NCBI RefSeq assembly: GCF_000518485.1
Contig: NZ_JADR01000006.1
Span: forward strand, 186,001-250,000
DNA: 64,000 nucleotides
Source: Olleya marilimosa CAM030
Lineage (GTDB): Bacteria; Bacteroidota; Bacteroidia; Flavobacteriales; Flavobacteriaceae
Direction: 5' to 3'
Below the pieces are notes generated by a model that was not told where the DNA came from, did no database searches, and saw nothing but the letters and a program-made list of their open reading frames with translations. Positions 35,242-44,029 of this stretch are shown piece by piece (position 1 is the first letter of the stretch; the number at the start of each line of letters is the position of its first letter). A program made the position numbers and the translations under genes.

Positions 35242-36141
35242 CTATTGTGTTCTTAAAACTTTTTCAATTGGTTTTATCAAATCTCTAATAATTTGTTCGC
35301 CAGCAGAATCTTCTATCAATGCTACCAAAATGTAACGTCTGTTACTGTCTTTTCCCCAAACTAAAACAGAGTCGGAATGGTAATTTTTCCAAGATCCAGA
35401 TTTTCTAAATATTCTAGCATCAGGAGCAATTTTGTCTAAAGTATTTACAAATTTATGGTGTAACTCAGGGTTTTCCATAATATCTAACATTTGTTTAGAA
35501 CGTTTCCTGTTAACTAATTTACCATTAGCTAACAAGTAATAATATCTACAAACTTGTGTAACAGTTGCAGCATGACTAAGGTTTTTTAAAGGTTCTCTGT
35601 TAGTGTTTCCGCCACCACCATAGCGTTTTCCAACCCAAAGACCACCACCAAAATTTTCGTCGTAAAACTTATATTTTGGACTTCTCATAACCGCTTCAAT
35701 CTTATCATAACCTAAACGGTCTATCATTCTGGTTGTTGCTTGATTATTGGATTTGCTAATCATTAGACGCATATCCTTTTTTATGTCTTTGGTTTCGATT
35801 AATTCTTTTTTATCTATAGCATCCATTGCTGCAAGTAACACTGCAATTTTTGGCAAGCTTGCAGCATACATCATGTGGTTACCATTTAGTCTTGCAAATT
35901 TTACATTATTAGTGTCTCTTAGGTCTACTAAACCAATTGCCATTTTTTTCTGATTAATTAACGTTTTCCATAATGGATTTGCGTTAATTTCTTTTTCTAA
36001 AGTTTTTTGAAGATTGTTATCTACCAAAGAGGTTAATAAAGCAATTCTGCCATCACTGGTAGGTAAAGGCAGCTCGCCTTGAGCAAAACTATTGGTTACA
36101 AAAGCAGTAACTAATACAAGAATAAAAAATTTTGTTTTCAT
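35242..36141 (-). CDS. Second exported class A beta-lactamase-like hydrolase
   Basis: This 299-residue protein has a signal peptide ending VTNSFAQG. The motifs are S-L-P-K in YAASLPKIAVLLAAMD near residue 90, S-N-N in ISKSNNQATTRMIDRLG near residue 130, and K-S-G in IFRKSGSWKNYHSDS near residue 247. Its length matches class A beta-lactamases, but no Ω-loop glutamate motif of the ExxLN type is obvious. It shares the motif set of the hydrolase at 31050 and is separated from the NTT-like gene by 99 bases in the same direction. A -7 element lies at 36170-36177. Confidence 0.82.
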   Translation of the reverse strand: MKTKFFILVLVTAFVTNSFAQGELPLPTSDGRIALLTSLVDNNLQKTLEKEINANPLWKTLINQKKMAIGLVDLRDTNNVKFARLNGNHMMYAASLPKIAVLLAAMDAIDKKELIETKDIKKDMRLMISKSNNQATTRMIDRLGYDKIEAVMRSPKYKFYDENFGGGLWVGKRYGGGGNTNREPLKNLSHAATVTQVCRYYYLLANGKLVNRKRSKQMLDIMENPELHHKFVNTLDKIAPDARIFRKSGSWKNYHSDSVLVWGKDSNRRYILVALIEDSAGEQIIRDLIKPIEKVLRTQ

Positions 36142-36169
36142 CTTAAATAATACGGTAGATATAATGTAG

Positions 36170-36177
36170 CAAATGTA
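36170..36177 (-). promoter_or_regulatory. -7 element of the hydrolase/NTT operon
   Basis: The minus strand reads TACATTTG, an exact consensus match 29 bases before the start codon at 36141. Confidence 0.6.
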
Positions 36178-36380
36178 TATAAATAACTAGTAGTTAAAGT
36201 GTTAAATTTTAAAATAGTCTGTTTTTAAATTTGTCAGCATTTGCGATACTTTTCTCATTATTGGTAATAGTTTTTAGTTAATTTATTAAAATTGCATCTG
36301 AAATTTAATCTTAAATCTACTTTTATTTTTATTGTTTGCAGTAAAGTAAATATTACATTTTATAAGAGTTTTTATTTACC

Positions 36381-36388
36381 TAAATTTG
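36381..36388 (+). promoter_or_regulatory. -7 element of the TPR/LuxR regulator gene
   Basis: TAAATTTG matches the consensus and lies 31 bases before the ATG at 36419. A second identical TAAATTTG at 36226-36233 may start a longer leader. The rest of the 277-base gap is AT-rich without other visible signals. Confidence 0.5.
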
Positions 36389-36418
36389 TCTTAAACCCTA
36401 TAACTAAGTTAGATTTTA

Positions 36419-38029
36419 ATGATTTTTAAGCAGTTCAAGATTAAATTTGTTTTTACTTTATTTATAACGCTTATTTTACATAGTGGATTAGCAGTTAGCC
36501 AGACTAATAACAAGCTAAATTATTATAGTTTAATTGACTCTGCAGACCTGTATATTGACAATAATCCCAAAGTTTCAGAACAATTTTTAAATAGTATTCC
36601 TGATCCAATTACATCTAATATTAAAGATCGCTTAGCGCATTATTACCAATTAAAAGGACTTATAAATGATGTTAACGATGAGCCTATTAAGCAGTTTCAA
36701 AACTTTTCTTTAGCATTAAAATATGCTAAACTAGAGCAAGACTACGACATAGCAGGAATGGTGTCTTTAGAGCTTTTTTTTAACACTTATATAATTAAAA
36801 AGGATTCAACAGCATTTAAATATTTGGAGGATGCTAAACAGTTTTACACCAAAACTAATAACACAAATGGATTAGCGGAAGTGAGTCAAATGTATGCTTT
36901 TGTGGAGTATGATAAAACAAATTATGCTAAAAGTAATGCTTTAATATTATCAAATTTAGAGACTTACAAAAACATTAAGGAGGACCAATACTATTACATG
37001 TATGCTTTGTTTATGTTATCTTCTAACTATGCGCATTTAAATAAGTTAAATACTGCTCATTATTATTTTAAAATACTTAAAAGTTTAAAAAATGATAAAA
37101 CCATTTCACCTTCATTGCACAAATCCCATGTAGTGACAATTAATAATTGTTTTGTAGAGGTTTTTTTAGAGCAAAAAGCAATAGACTCTGTAGGTTTTTA
37201 TTTAGAAGCTTCTAAAGACTTACGTCATTTTATGAATAGTTCTGATGTTAAACAATATTTTAATTTGTATGCAGATTATTATGAACAATTAGGTAAAGTC
37301 GAAGCTAAAAATAACTATCTAGATTCGCTGCGTATTTTTAATGAACAACAATTGCAAAAAGTAACTAACGCAAGTTTAGATATAAATAAAGCCTTGGTAA
37401 ATACAGATGAAGCTTTGTTAGTGGTTACTGAAAAAAGAAATACTAACAGAGTTTGGATTGCAATACTTATTAGTGCTATTGTCATTATTGGTTCTGTTAT
37501 CGCATTACGTTACAAGAAAATTAAATTGAAGATTGTCGAGTTTACTAAGCGAAAAGATGAATACCAGTTTATGCAAACTAACCATGAAAAATTAAAAGTA
37601 AAGGTTAGAGGATTGGAGGATTATATTACAGAACTTAAAAAAGAATTAAGGACAATCTCTTCCATTGACAATTCTACAGAACAAAAAGAAAAAACAAAAG
37701 CGTTATATAAAAACATACACCATCAATCCTCTACGTTTTTAGCTAAAGAAGAAAATTATTTAGAGCTAATTAATGATGTAAATATTGAGTTTTTTACTCA
37801 AATAAAAACCATGCATCCAAACTTAAATGATTCCGAAATCATTATTTGTTATTATCTGTTTTTAGGTTTTAAAAATAAAGAAATTGCTGCGTTTTTAAAT
37901 ACTTCAACACGTGCTGTAGAGAGTAAACGTTATCGTATATCAAAAAAAATTGACGAATTAGATAGCAATATTACACTAATAGATTATCTAAACGAAACTT
38001 TTAAAGACTCAAAAATTAGTACGATTTAA
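36419..38029 (+). CDS. Membrane-anchored TPR/LuxR-type transcriptional regulator
   Basis: This 536-residue protein has an N-terminal signal or anchor segment, then an extracytoplasmic TPR-like helical region (about 30-330), one transmembrane helix near 344-366, a coiled coil (about 380-430), and a C-terminal helix-turn-helix near residues 470-515 (LNDSEIIICYYLFLGFKNKE, TSTRAVESKRYRISKK). It therefore joins an outside sensor and an inside DNA-binding domain in one chain without a phosphorelay. The two genes that follow, each with the same upstream direct repeat, are its likely targets. The family recurs in Flavobacteriaceae, but ligands are unknown. Confidence 0.85.
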   Translation: MIFKQFKIKFVFTLFITLILHSGLAVSQTNNKLNYYSLIDSADLYIDNNPKVSEQFLNSIPDPITSNIKDRLAHYYQLKGLINDVNDEPIKQFQNFSLALKYAKLEQDYDIAGMVSLELFFNTYIIKKDSTAFKYLEDAKQFYTKTNNTNGLAEVSQMYAFVEYDKTNYAKSNALILSNLETYKNIKEDQYYYMYALFMLSSNYAHLNKLNTAHYYFKILKSLKNDKTISPSLHKSHVVTINNCFVEVFLEQKAIDSVGFYLEASKDLRHFMNSSDVKQYFNLYADYYEQLGKVEAKNNYLDSLRIFNEQQLQKVTNASLDINKALVNTDEALLVVTEKRNTNRVWIAILISAIVIIGSVIALRYKKIKLKIVEFTKRKDEYQFMQTNHEKLKVKVRGLEDYITELKKELRTISSIDNSTEQKEKTKALYKNIHHQSSTFLAKEENYLELINDVNIEFFTQIKTMHPNLNDSEIIICYYLFLGFKNKEIAAFLNTSTRAVESKRYRISKKIDELDSNITLIDYLNETFKDSKISTI

Positions 38030-38065
38030 ATCTTTATAACCTTCATTATCAAACTTCTTTAAAAG

Positions 38066-38084
38066 TGCGTAGTTAATGCGTAGT
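38066..38084 (+). promoter_or_regulatory. Tandem TGCGTAGT operator, copy upstream of the first BNR gene
   Basis: TGCGTAGT occurs at 38066-38073 and 38077-38084, an 11 bp period that puts both on one face of the helix. The same pair recurs at 41279-41297. The second repeat ends 30 bases before a CATATTTG -7-like box, so this is in an activator position. Confidence 0.7.
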
Positions 38085-38093
38085 TTATAATTG

Positions 38094-38122
38094 TTGTTCT
38101 ATAAATAGCCTTAGCATATTTG
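38094..38122 (+). promoter_or_regulatory. Promoter of the first BNR-repeat gene
   Basis: A TTG at 38094-38096 is spaced 18 bases from CATATTTG at 38115-38122, which differs from TAnnTTTG at one key base. The imperfect -7 fits a promoter that needs an activator. Confidence 0.5.
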
Positions 38123-38152
38123 TAGAGATATAATTATAACTCTAAATTAACA

Positions 38153-41100
38153 ATGAAAAAAATCTACTTAGTATTATTACTATTATCAACTGGACCATTG
38201 TTTTCGCAATCCAAAGATTATAGTGAAATGATTAATGAAGGGACTTACACAGTCCAAGAAATTCAAGCAGCAGCTGAAGCCCATTTTGAAAATAAAGATA
38301 AAGGAAGAGGTTCTGGATATAAGCAATATAAACGTTGGGAATACCAAGCGTTAAGATCTATTAAAGATAATGGTGTTTTAAGGTCTAACAAATTTTATTA
38401 TAACGAATTAGAACGTTACAATAATTATATTAATCAAAAAGCAATTAGCTCTAGAAGCGCTTCATCAGACAACGGAAGTTGGGAGCAATTAGGTCCTTAT
38501 TCATGGAATGCAACTTCTGGTTGGAATCCAGGAACAGGTAGAATTACTTCTGTGGCTTTTGAAACAGGTAATGAAAATCATATTATAGTTGGTGCAGAAA
38601 CTGGAGGTGTTTGGAAAACAATAGATGGAGGAACCAATTGGAGTCCTTTATCAGATAATTTTTCAAACATGAAAGTTTATGCATTAGCAATGCATCCAAC
38701 AAATCCTTCAATTTATTTTTGGGGATCTGATAACGGTACGATATTTAAATCTACAGATGCTGGTGCGACTTGGAATCTTGTAGCAAGTACTATTGGTAAT
38801 GGAGAAGTTAACAGAATTTTGATAGATCCAAATACACCTTCAAAAATGTATTGTAGTATAGAGTATGGAGGACTTTTTAAATCTACTAACTCTGGTACGT
38901 CTTGGACGTTAATTCATCCTGATGCTTCAACAAGAGGTTATGATTTTGAGTTTAAACCTTTAGATCCTAATACGGTATATGCTTCTGGTACTTCTGTTTT
39001 TAAATCTACGGATGGTGGTACTACCTTCAATAAAATTGAAGCACCAACAGGAATTCCTAATTTTGACACTCAGTATGTTAATGGTTCTATTGATTGGACT
39101 TCTGCAGCTGTTGGTTTTCAACATTTTGGAGTGACTTCTATAACACCTAAAACAGGAAATGGTCTGGGATTATTTGTTAAAGGAACCAATGGAGCGTCTG
39201 GTAATATTACTAAGTTAGTTATTCCAGCTTTAAATCTAGATTCTGCGACTAATCCAGTTGTAAAATTTTCATATACACAACCTGATTATTTTGGGGATGT
39301 TGATGTTTTAAAAGTGTATTATAAAACCGCATTATCAAGTTCATGGGTAGAACTAGCTAGTTATACGACTGCTCAAGAGTCATGGTCAGACATTACTTTA
39401 AATTTACCCAATCCTTCATCTGATTATTATATTGCTTTTGAAGGTGCTGTTACTAACGCTGGTGGTGGAGGTGTCACTTTAGATGACGTGACTGTCGAAA
39501 CTTCTAATTTAGGTGTGTTATTTAGTGATGGTTTTGAGTCTTCAACACCTAACGTATTTAATTCAGGAGCAAAAATGTTAGCTGTTTCAGAAGCGGATCC
39601 ATCTGTAGTTTATTTGGTGGAAGCAAGTGGTACTTCTGGAGCACATTTTAATGGATTATACAAATCTACAGATAGTGGAAACAATTTTATAACACTAGAT
39701 CATTCTGGCAAAAATTATTTTGGATATAATGTAGTAGCTACAGACCCAAGCGATGCAACAAGTGGACAAGCACCACGTGATATGGATATAGCAGTAAGTC
39801 ATACTAATGTTAACGAAGTGCATATTGCAGGTATTAATACATGGCGTTCATTGGATGGAGGTGTAACCTTTAATCCAACTACAAACTGGAATATTTCAGT
39901 AACAGAATCGGATAATTTAGGTTATTCTCATGCAGATGTGGATTTACTAACCTTTGTTGGAAGTACACTTTACACGACTACAGATGGTGGGTTATTTAAA
40001 GCAACCAATAGTGCAGGACCAATAAGTACAACCTATTTTACAGATATAACTGCAGGATTAGGTATTAGACAGTTTTATGCGTTTGGAATTAGCCAAACCA
40101 ATCCTGTTGTAATTACAGGAGGCGCTCAGGATAATGGTAGTGCTACATTGACATCTACAGGTCTTTGGAGAGACTGGATTGGTGGAGATGGTATGGAAGG
40201 TTTTGTAGATAAAACTAATAGTCAAATTATTTATGGTACAGCTCAAGAGGGTAGTTTAAATAAATCTATTGATGGTGGTCAAACTTTGGCTGGTATCACT
40301 ATTCCTGATAATAAAACAGGAAATTGGGTTACACCTTTTGAGCAAGATCCAGTTGCTGTAAATGTTATTTATGCTGGTTATGATCAAGTTTATAAGTCTT
40401 TAGATGGTGGGTTAAATTGGACTGCAATATCTCAAGTATTTAGTTCTAAATTAAATCATCTTAAAATAGCTCATTCTAATCCTAATACAATGTATGCATC
40501 ATATCAAAATAAAATATATAAAACTACAACAGGTTCAGGAACTTGGACAGAACTATCAAGCTATTCTGGTGATAATATAAATTCTGTTGCTATCCATCCA
40601 ACTAATGCCAATAAGGTTGCAATTGCAACTATAGGTACAGAAAAAGTATATGTTACAAATGATGGTGGTACAACATGGATGTCTTATAAATTTGATTTAC
40701 CGGATTTTAGTGCTTTAGCTTTAGTCTGGGATAATAACGGTAACGATGGATTGTATTTAGGTATGGATTATGGTGTGTATTATATTGATAATACTACTAA
40801 TAATTCATGGCAACCATTTATTAATAATTTACCTAATGTAAAAATTAGCGAGTTAGAAATTAATTATTCAGATAATAAATTATACACTGCTACCTATGGT
40901 CGTGGAGTTTGGCGTACGCCTAGATATGATATTACAACGTTAGGTATAACGGATAATTCGATCAAAGAAGCTGGTATTAAAATGTATCCTAATCCAGCAT
41001 CACAAACTTTTAATTTAGTATCTAATTCAGATGAATCAGTAGATGTTAGAGTATTTAATGCCTTAGGAAAATTAATGTTTTTTAAAAAGAATCTCAACTT

Positions 41101-41206
41101 AATTGAAGATTATAAAATTGATATTTCTCAATATGAAACTGGATTTTATTTTGTCAGAATCAATAATGAAAACGGAATATTTACATATAAGTTGATAGTT
41201 AAATAA
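38153..41206 (+). CDS. Large secreted BNR/sortilin-like propeller protein, T9SS cargo
   Basis: This 1017-residue protein has a signal peptide (LLLLSTGPLFSQ). Repeated Asp-box motifs such as STDAGATWNLV, STDGGTTF and SIDGGQTLAG run through the chain and mark a VPS10/sialidase-like beta-propeller. A jelly-roll (MAM-like) insert lies at about residues 300-450, ending GGGGVTLDDVTVE. The last 75 residues (from GIKMYPNPASQTFNLVS to GIFTYKLIVK) form a type IX sorting domain, so the protein is exported to the cell surface. A hydrolase or adhesin role is possible; no catalytic residues can be named. It is preceded by the tandem TGCGTAGT operator. Confidence 0.87.
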   Translation: MKKIYLVLLLLSTGPLFSQSKDYSEMINEGTYTVQEIQAAAEAHFENKDKGRGSGYKQYKRWEYQALRSIKDNGVLRSNKFYYNELERYNNYINQKAISSRSASSDNGSWEQLGPYSWNATSGWNPGTGRITSVAFETGNENHIIVGAETGGVWKTIDGGTNWSPLSDNFSNMKVYALAMHPTNPSIYFWGSDNGTIFKSTDAGATWNLVASTIGNGEVNRILIDPNTPSKMYCSIEYGGLFKSTNSGTSWTLIHPDASTRGYDFEFKPLDPNTVYASGTSVFKSTDGGTTFNKIEAPTGIPNFDTQYVNGSIDWTSAAVGFQHFGVTSITPKTGNGLGLFVKGTNGASGNITKLVIPALNLDSATNPVVKFSYTQPDYFGDVDVLKVYYKTALSSSWVELASYTTAQESWSDITLNLPNPSSDYYIAFEGAVTNAGGGGVTLDDVTVETSNLGVLFSDGFESSTPNVFNSGAKMLAVSEADPSVVYLVEASGTSGAHFNGLYKSTDSGNNFITLDHSGKNYFGYNVVATDPSDATSGQAPRDMDIAVSHTNVNEVHIAGINTWRSLDGGVTFNPTTNWNISVTESDNLGYSHADVDLLTFVGSTLYTTTDGGLFKATNSAGPISTTYFTDITAGLGIRQFYAFGISQTNPVVITGGAQDNGSATLTSTGLWRDWIGGDGMEGFVDKTNSQIIYGTAQEGSLNKSIDGGQTLAGITIPDNKTGNWVTPFEQDPVAVNVIYAGYDQVYKSLDGGLNWTAISQVFSSKLNHLKIAHSNPNTMYASYQNKIYKTTTGSGTWTELSSYSGDNINSVAIHPTNANKVAIATIGTEKVYVTNDGGTTWMSYKFDLPDFSALALVWDNNGNDGLYLGMDYGVYYIDNTTNNSWQPFINNLPNVKISELEINYSDNKLYTATYGRGVWRTPRYDITTLGITDNSIKEAGIKMYPNPASQTFNLVSNSDESVDVRVFNALGKLMFFKKNLNLIEDYKIDISQYETGFYFVRINNENGIFTYKLIVK

Positions 41207-41229
41207 TAGCAATAATTAACTATGTTAGG

Positions 41230-41264
41230 AATCCTCAAGAGCATCTGCTTTTGGGGATTTTTTT
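41230..41264 (+). terminator. Terminator between the two BNR genes
   Basis: AATCCTCAAGAGCA pairs with TGCTTTTGGGGATT along 14 positions (two G-T pairs) around a two-base loop, and a T run follows. It separates the paralogues into two transcripts, so the second needs the operator at 41279. Confidence 0.85.
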
Positions 41265-41278
41265 GTTTAAAACAAAAG

Positions 41279-41297
41279 TGCGTAGTCAATGCGTAGT
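41279..41297 (+). promoter_or_regulatory. Tandem TGCGTAGT operator, copy upstream of the second BNR gene
   Basis: TGCGTAGT occurs at 41279-41286 and 41290-41297, again with an 11 bp period. The sequence AAAAGTGCGTAGT precedes both copies in the window. It ends 31 bases before a GATATTTG -7-like box at 41329-41336. Confidence 0.7.
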
Positions 41298-41362
41298 CTT
41301 TGTTTACAATGTTTTCAAGATGTTAATAGATATTTGTGACGTTCAAATAACAACATAAAAAC

Positions 41363-43936
41363 ATGAAAAAAACAATTACTTTTTTATTCTTGGTCTTCAC
41401 GATTGTATCCTATGCTCAATCTATAGACTACAAAAAGACACCTTATATAAAAGGTAGTAATTATTACCAAATCATAAAACAAGTTAGAGAGGATTTGGGA
41501 GCCTTCAATAAAAATGCATCCAAAACCGAAATTAAAAAGCATAAACAATTTGAACGTTGGGCTTATTATTGGAAAGATAGAGTGGACCTAAACGGAAACT
41601 TTCCTAATGCCTTTTCAGGTTATTATAATGCTGGTATTATTGATGCTAATGGTAAATTTAAAGACAATATAAGTTTAGTAAGTCAGACTAGTAGAGCTTC
41701 AAATACAGGACAAACATGGACAAATATTGGACCACAAGAAGTACCAGATGCTAACGGTTATCCTAATCAACCACAATTAGGACGATTGACTAACTTTTTA
41801 AGGTATAAACATGCTACAGATCCAAGTCAAAATGTATTGTTTGTAAGTGCTCCAGTTGGAGGTGTATGGAAATCTACAGATAACGGAACCTCTTGGACAC
41901 CTAAATTAGATCATTTAGCAGGTATTGGTGTTACAGATATTAAAAGTAGTAGTGCAGATATTAATAATCCAGGCATTATTTATATCTCTACTGGAGATTT
42001 TGATGCTGGACATATCAAATCAATTGGTGTGTATAAGTCAACTGATTTTGGAGAAACCTATCAGCCTACAAATTTGACTTTCAATTTAAATCAACAAGAA
42101 TCAACTTCTAATTTAATTGTTCTAGATGCTAATACAGTGATAGTTGGAACTAACAAACATATCAAAAAAACAACAGATGGTGGCGTAACATGGACCAATG
42201 TTTATACTCATAATTATGACGATGCTGTTTTAGGTAAGTTTCATAGAAACGGTAATAATATTATGTGTTCTGATAGTTGGGGCGGATTATTTTTCTCTTC
42301 TAATAATGGAAGTACATGGAGTGTTTTAGTGTCAGAAGGCGCAAGTAGTCAGCGTCATGCTATTACATCCAATCAATCAGGTGTGTTTTATGTACAAAAC
42401 GAAAATGGGCAAGTATCTACATATAATACAACTTTACCAGCACCAGTGTTAACTACAATTGGTGTACCAACAGTTGGATATAACACACAAGGCTCTTATA
42501 ACCAATGTTTAGCCATAAAGGATGGTATGATCATTAGTGGAGGAGTGGATGGAATAAATTCTGATGACTCAGGAAACACATGGTATGTAACCTTAAACAA
42601 TTCTTGGTCAGATAACACTTCTGCTGGTTCTTATGGACATGCAGATATTCATGAAATAGGAATTTTAGATGATGGATTCTCTTTTTGGAATGTAAACGAT
42701 GGTGGTTTAAATTTTGTAACCTATAGCAATATTGCAGATGAAAAACCTACGGTAGAATATAAGTCAAACGGAGTGATTGTAACACAATTATATTCGGTAG
42801 CAATAACACCACAAACCACAACAGATAACATGATTATGGGAAACCAAGATAATGATGGTTATAGTTTAGAGTTAGTTGGAGGTGTACCAACATGGGTAAC
42901 AGCAGGAGCAGGAGATGGTACGTGTACAGCAGTAGATTATACTAATCCTCAAATTAGATATTTAGGGTCGCAAAATGGTGGATTAACAAGAGCAGATAAT
43001 GGCTTTTTAGGTGATGTTTGGGGAACAAGTTTAACTACACCAACAGCAGGAGCACCTTTTGTTTGGACTTTAAAAATGCACTCTACAAACTCATCAATAT
43101 TATATGGTGGTTTTGCAGATGTCTATAAATCGACTAATAAAGGTGATACTTGGACCAACTTAAACTCTGGAGCTGGAGCAATAGAGTATATCGAAACTTT
43201 TGGAAATAATTTAATAGTTATTGGAGAAACTTCGGTTAGAAAATCAAGTAATGATGGAAGTTCATGGACTACAGTTAATCAACCTGAAGCTGGTGCTAAA
43301 ATGAATTCTGTTTCATTAAACCAAAATAATACTAATATTTTATATGCAACAGTCAACGGTTATGAAGACGGATCAAAGGTTTTTAAATCTATGGATGGTG
43401 GAGCTACATGGACTAATATTTCGGCTGGACTACCTAATATAGTTGCCAAGCAAGTGGTTTTAAAACAAAATCAAGGTCAAGAGATTTTGTTTTTAGGTAC
43501 CGAAATAGGTGTGTATTATAAAACAGGAACTGAAGATTGGACTAAGCTAGGCCAAGGATTGCCAAATGTGGTTATTAATGATTTAGAAATTAACTACACG
43601 CAAGACAAATTGGTAGTTGGAACATATGGTAGAGGACTTTGGGAAATTAGTATTTTAAATGAAACATTAGGTGTAGAAGAAGTTAAGTTATCAAGTGAAA
43701 CAGCACCTTTAGTGTATCCAAACCCAGTAAAAACTGGAGTTCTTAATATTAAAATGAATACGACTAATACCAATTTTAAATATCAAATGTACAATGTTGT
43801 TGGTGGTTTGGTTAAAAAAGGAAGCTTAACTACAGGTCTAAATACGCTAGATGTTAGCACAATTGCATCAGGTATTTATGTTGTAAGAATGACAGATGGA
43901 ACGACAGTATCTGCTCAAAAAGTGATTATTGAATAG
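41363..43936 (+). CDS. Second secreted BNR-repeat protein, T9SS cargo
   Basis: This 857-residue protein has a signal peptide (FTIVSYAQS) and Asp-box repeats (STDNGTSWTP, TTDGGVTWTN, SMDGGATWTN). The C-terminal sorting domain runs from VYPNPVKTGVLNIKMN to SAQKVIIE. It resembles its neighbour from N-terminus (pre-propeller helical region with FERWAYYWKDR) to the last repeat (LEINYTQDKLVVGTYGRGLW, compared with LEINYSDNKLYTATYGRGVW upstream), but lacks the jelly-roll insert. The two are clear paralogues from duplication. Its own terminator and operator make it a separate unit. Exported surface protein; substrate unknown. Confidence 0.87.
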   Translation: MKKTITFLFLVFTIVSYAQSIDYKKTPYIKGSNYYQIIKQVREDLGAFNKNASKTEIKKHKQFERWAYYWKDRVDLNGNFPNAFSGYYNAGIIDANGKFKDNISLVSQTSRASNTGQTWTNIGPQEVPDANGYPNQPQLGRLTNFLRYKHATDPSQNVLFVSAPVGGVWKSTDNGTSWTPKLDHLAGIGVTDIKSSSADINNPGIIYISTGDFDAGHIKSIGVYKSTDFGETYQPTNLTFNLNQQESTSNLIVLDANTVIVGTNKHIKKTTDGGVTWTNVYTHNYDDAVLGKFHRNGNNIMCSDSWGGLFFSSNNGSTWSVLVSEGASSQRHAITSNQSGVFYVQNENGQVSTYNTTLPAPVLTTIGVPTVGYNTQGSYNQCLAIKDGMIISGGVDGINSDDSGNTWYVTLNNSWSDNTSAGSYGHADIHEIGILDDGFSFWNVNDGGLNFVTYSNIADEKPTVEYKSNGVIVTQLYSVAITPQTTTDNMIMGNQDNDGYSLELVGGVPTWVTAGAGDGTCTAVDYTNPQIRYLGSQNGGLTRADNGFLGDVWGTSLTTPTAGAPFVWTLKMHSTNSSILYGGFADVYKSTNKGDTWTNLNSGAGAIEYIETFGNNLIVIGETSVRKSSNDGSSWTTVNQPEAGAKMNSVSLNQNNTNILYATVNGYEDGSKVFKSMDGGATWTNISAGLPNIVAKQVVLKQNQGQEILFLGTEIGVYYKTGTEDWTKLGQGLPNVVINDLEINYTQDKLVVGTYGRGLWEISILNETLGVEEVKLSSETAPLVYPNPVKTGVLNIKMNTTNTNFKYQMYNVVGGLVKKGSLTTGLNTLDVSTIASGIYVVRMTDGTTVSAQKVIIE

Positions 43937-43973
43937 AGTATAGCTAGTAATCTCTAATTTTTTTAGGGAAACT

Positions 43974-44003
43974 AAAAAGAGCCTCAATTGAGGCTCTTTT
44001 TTT
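43974..44003. terminator. Bidirectional terminator
   Basis: AAAGAGCCTC pairs with GAGGCTCTTT around AATT, with an A run on the left and a T run on the right. It stops both the BNR gene (plus) and the carboxylase operon (minus). Confidence 0.92.
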
Positions 44004-44029
44004 ATGCTTTCTTTATGTATTATTTTTTT

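Noticed and set aside
35242-36141. Antibiotic-resistance beta-lactamase
   Set aside because: Length and SxxK/SNN/KSG motifs fit, but I could not see the Ω-loop glutamate, and the context is a nucleotide-transporter-like gene, not a mobile resistance region.
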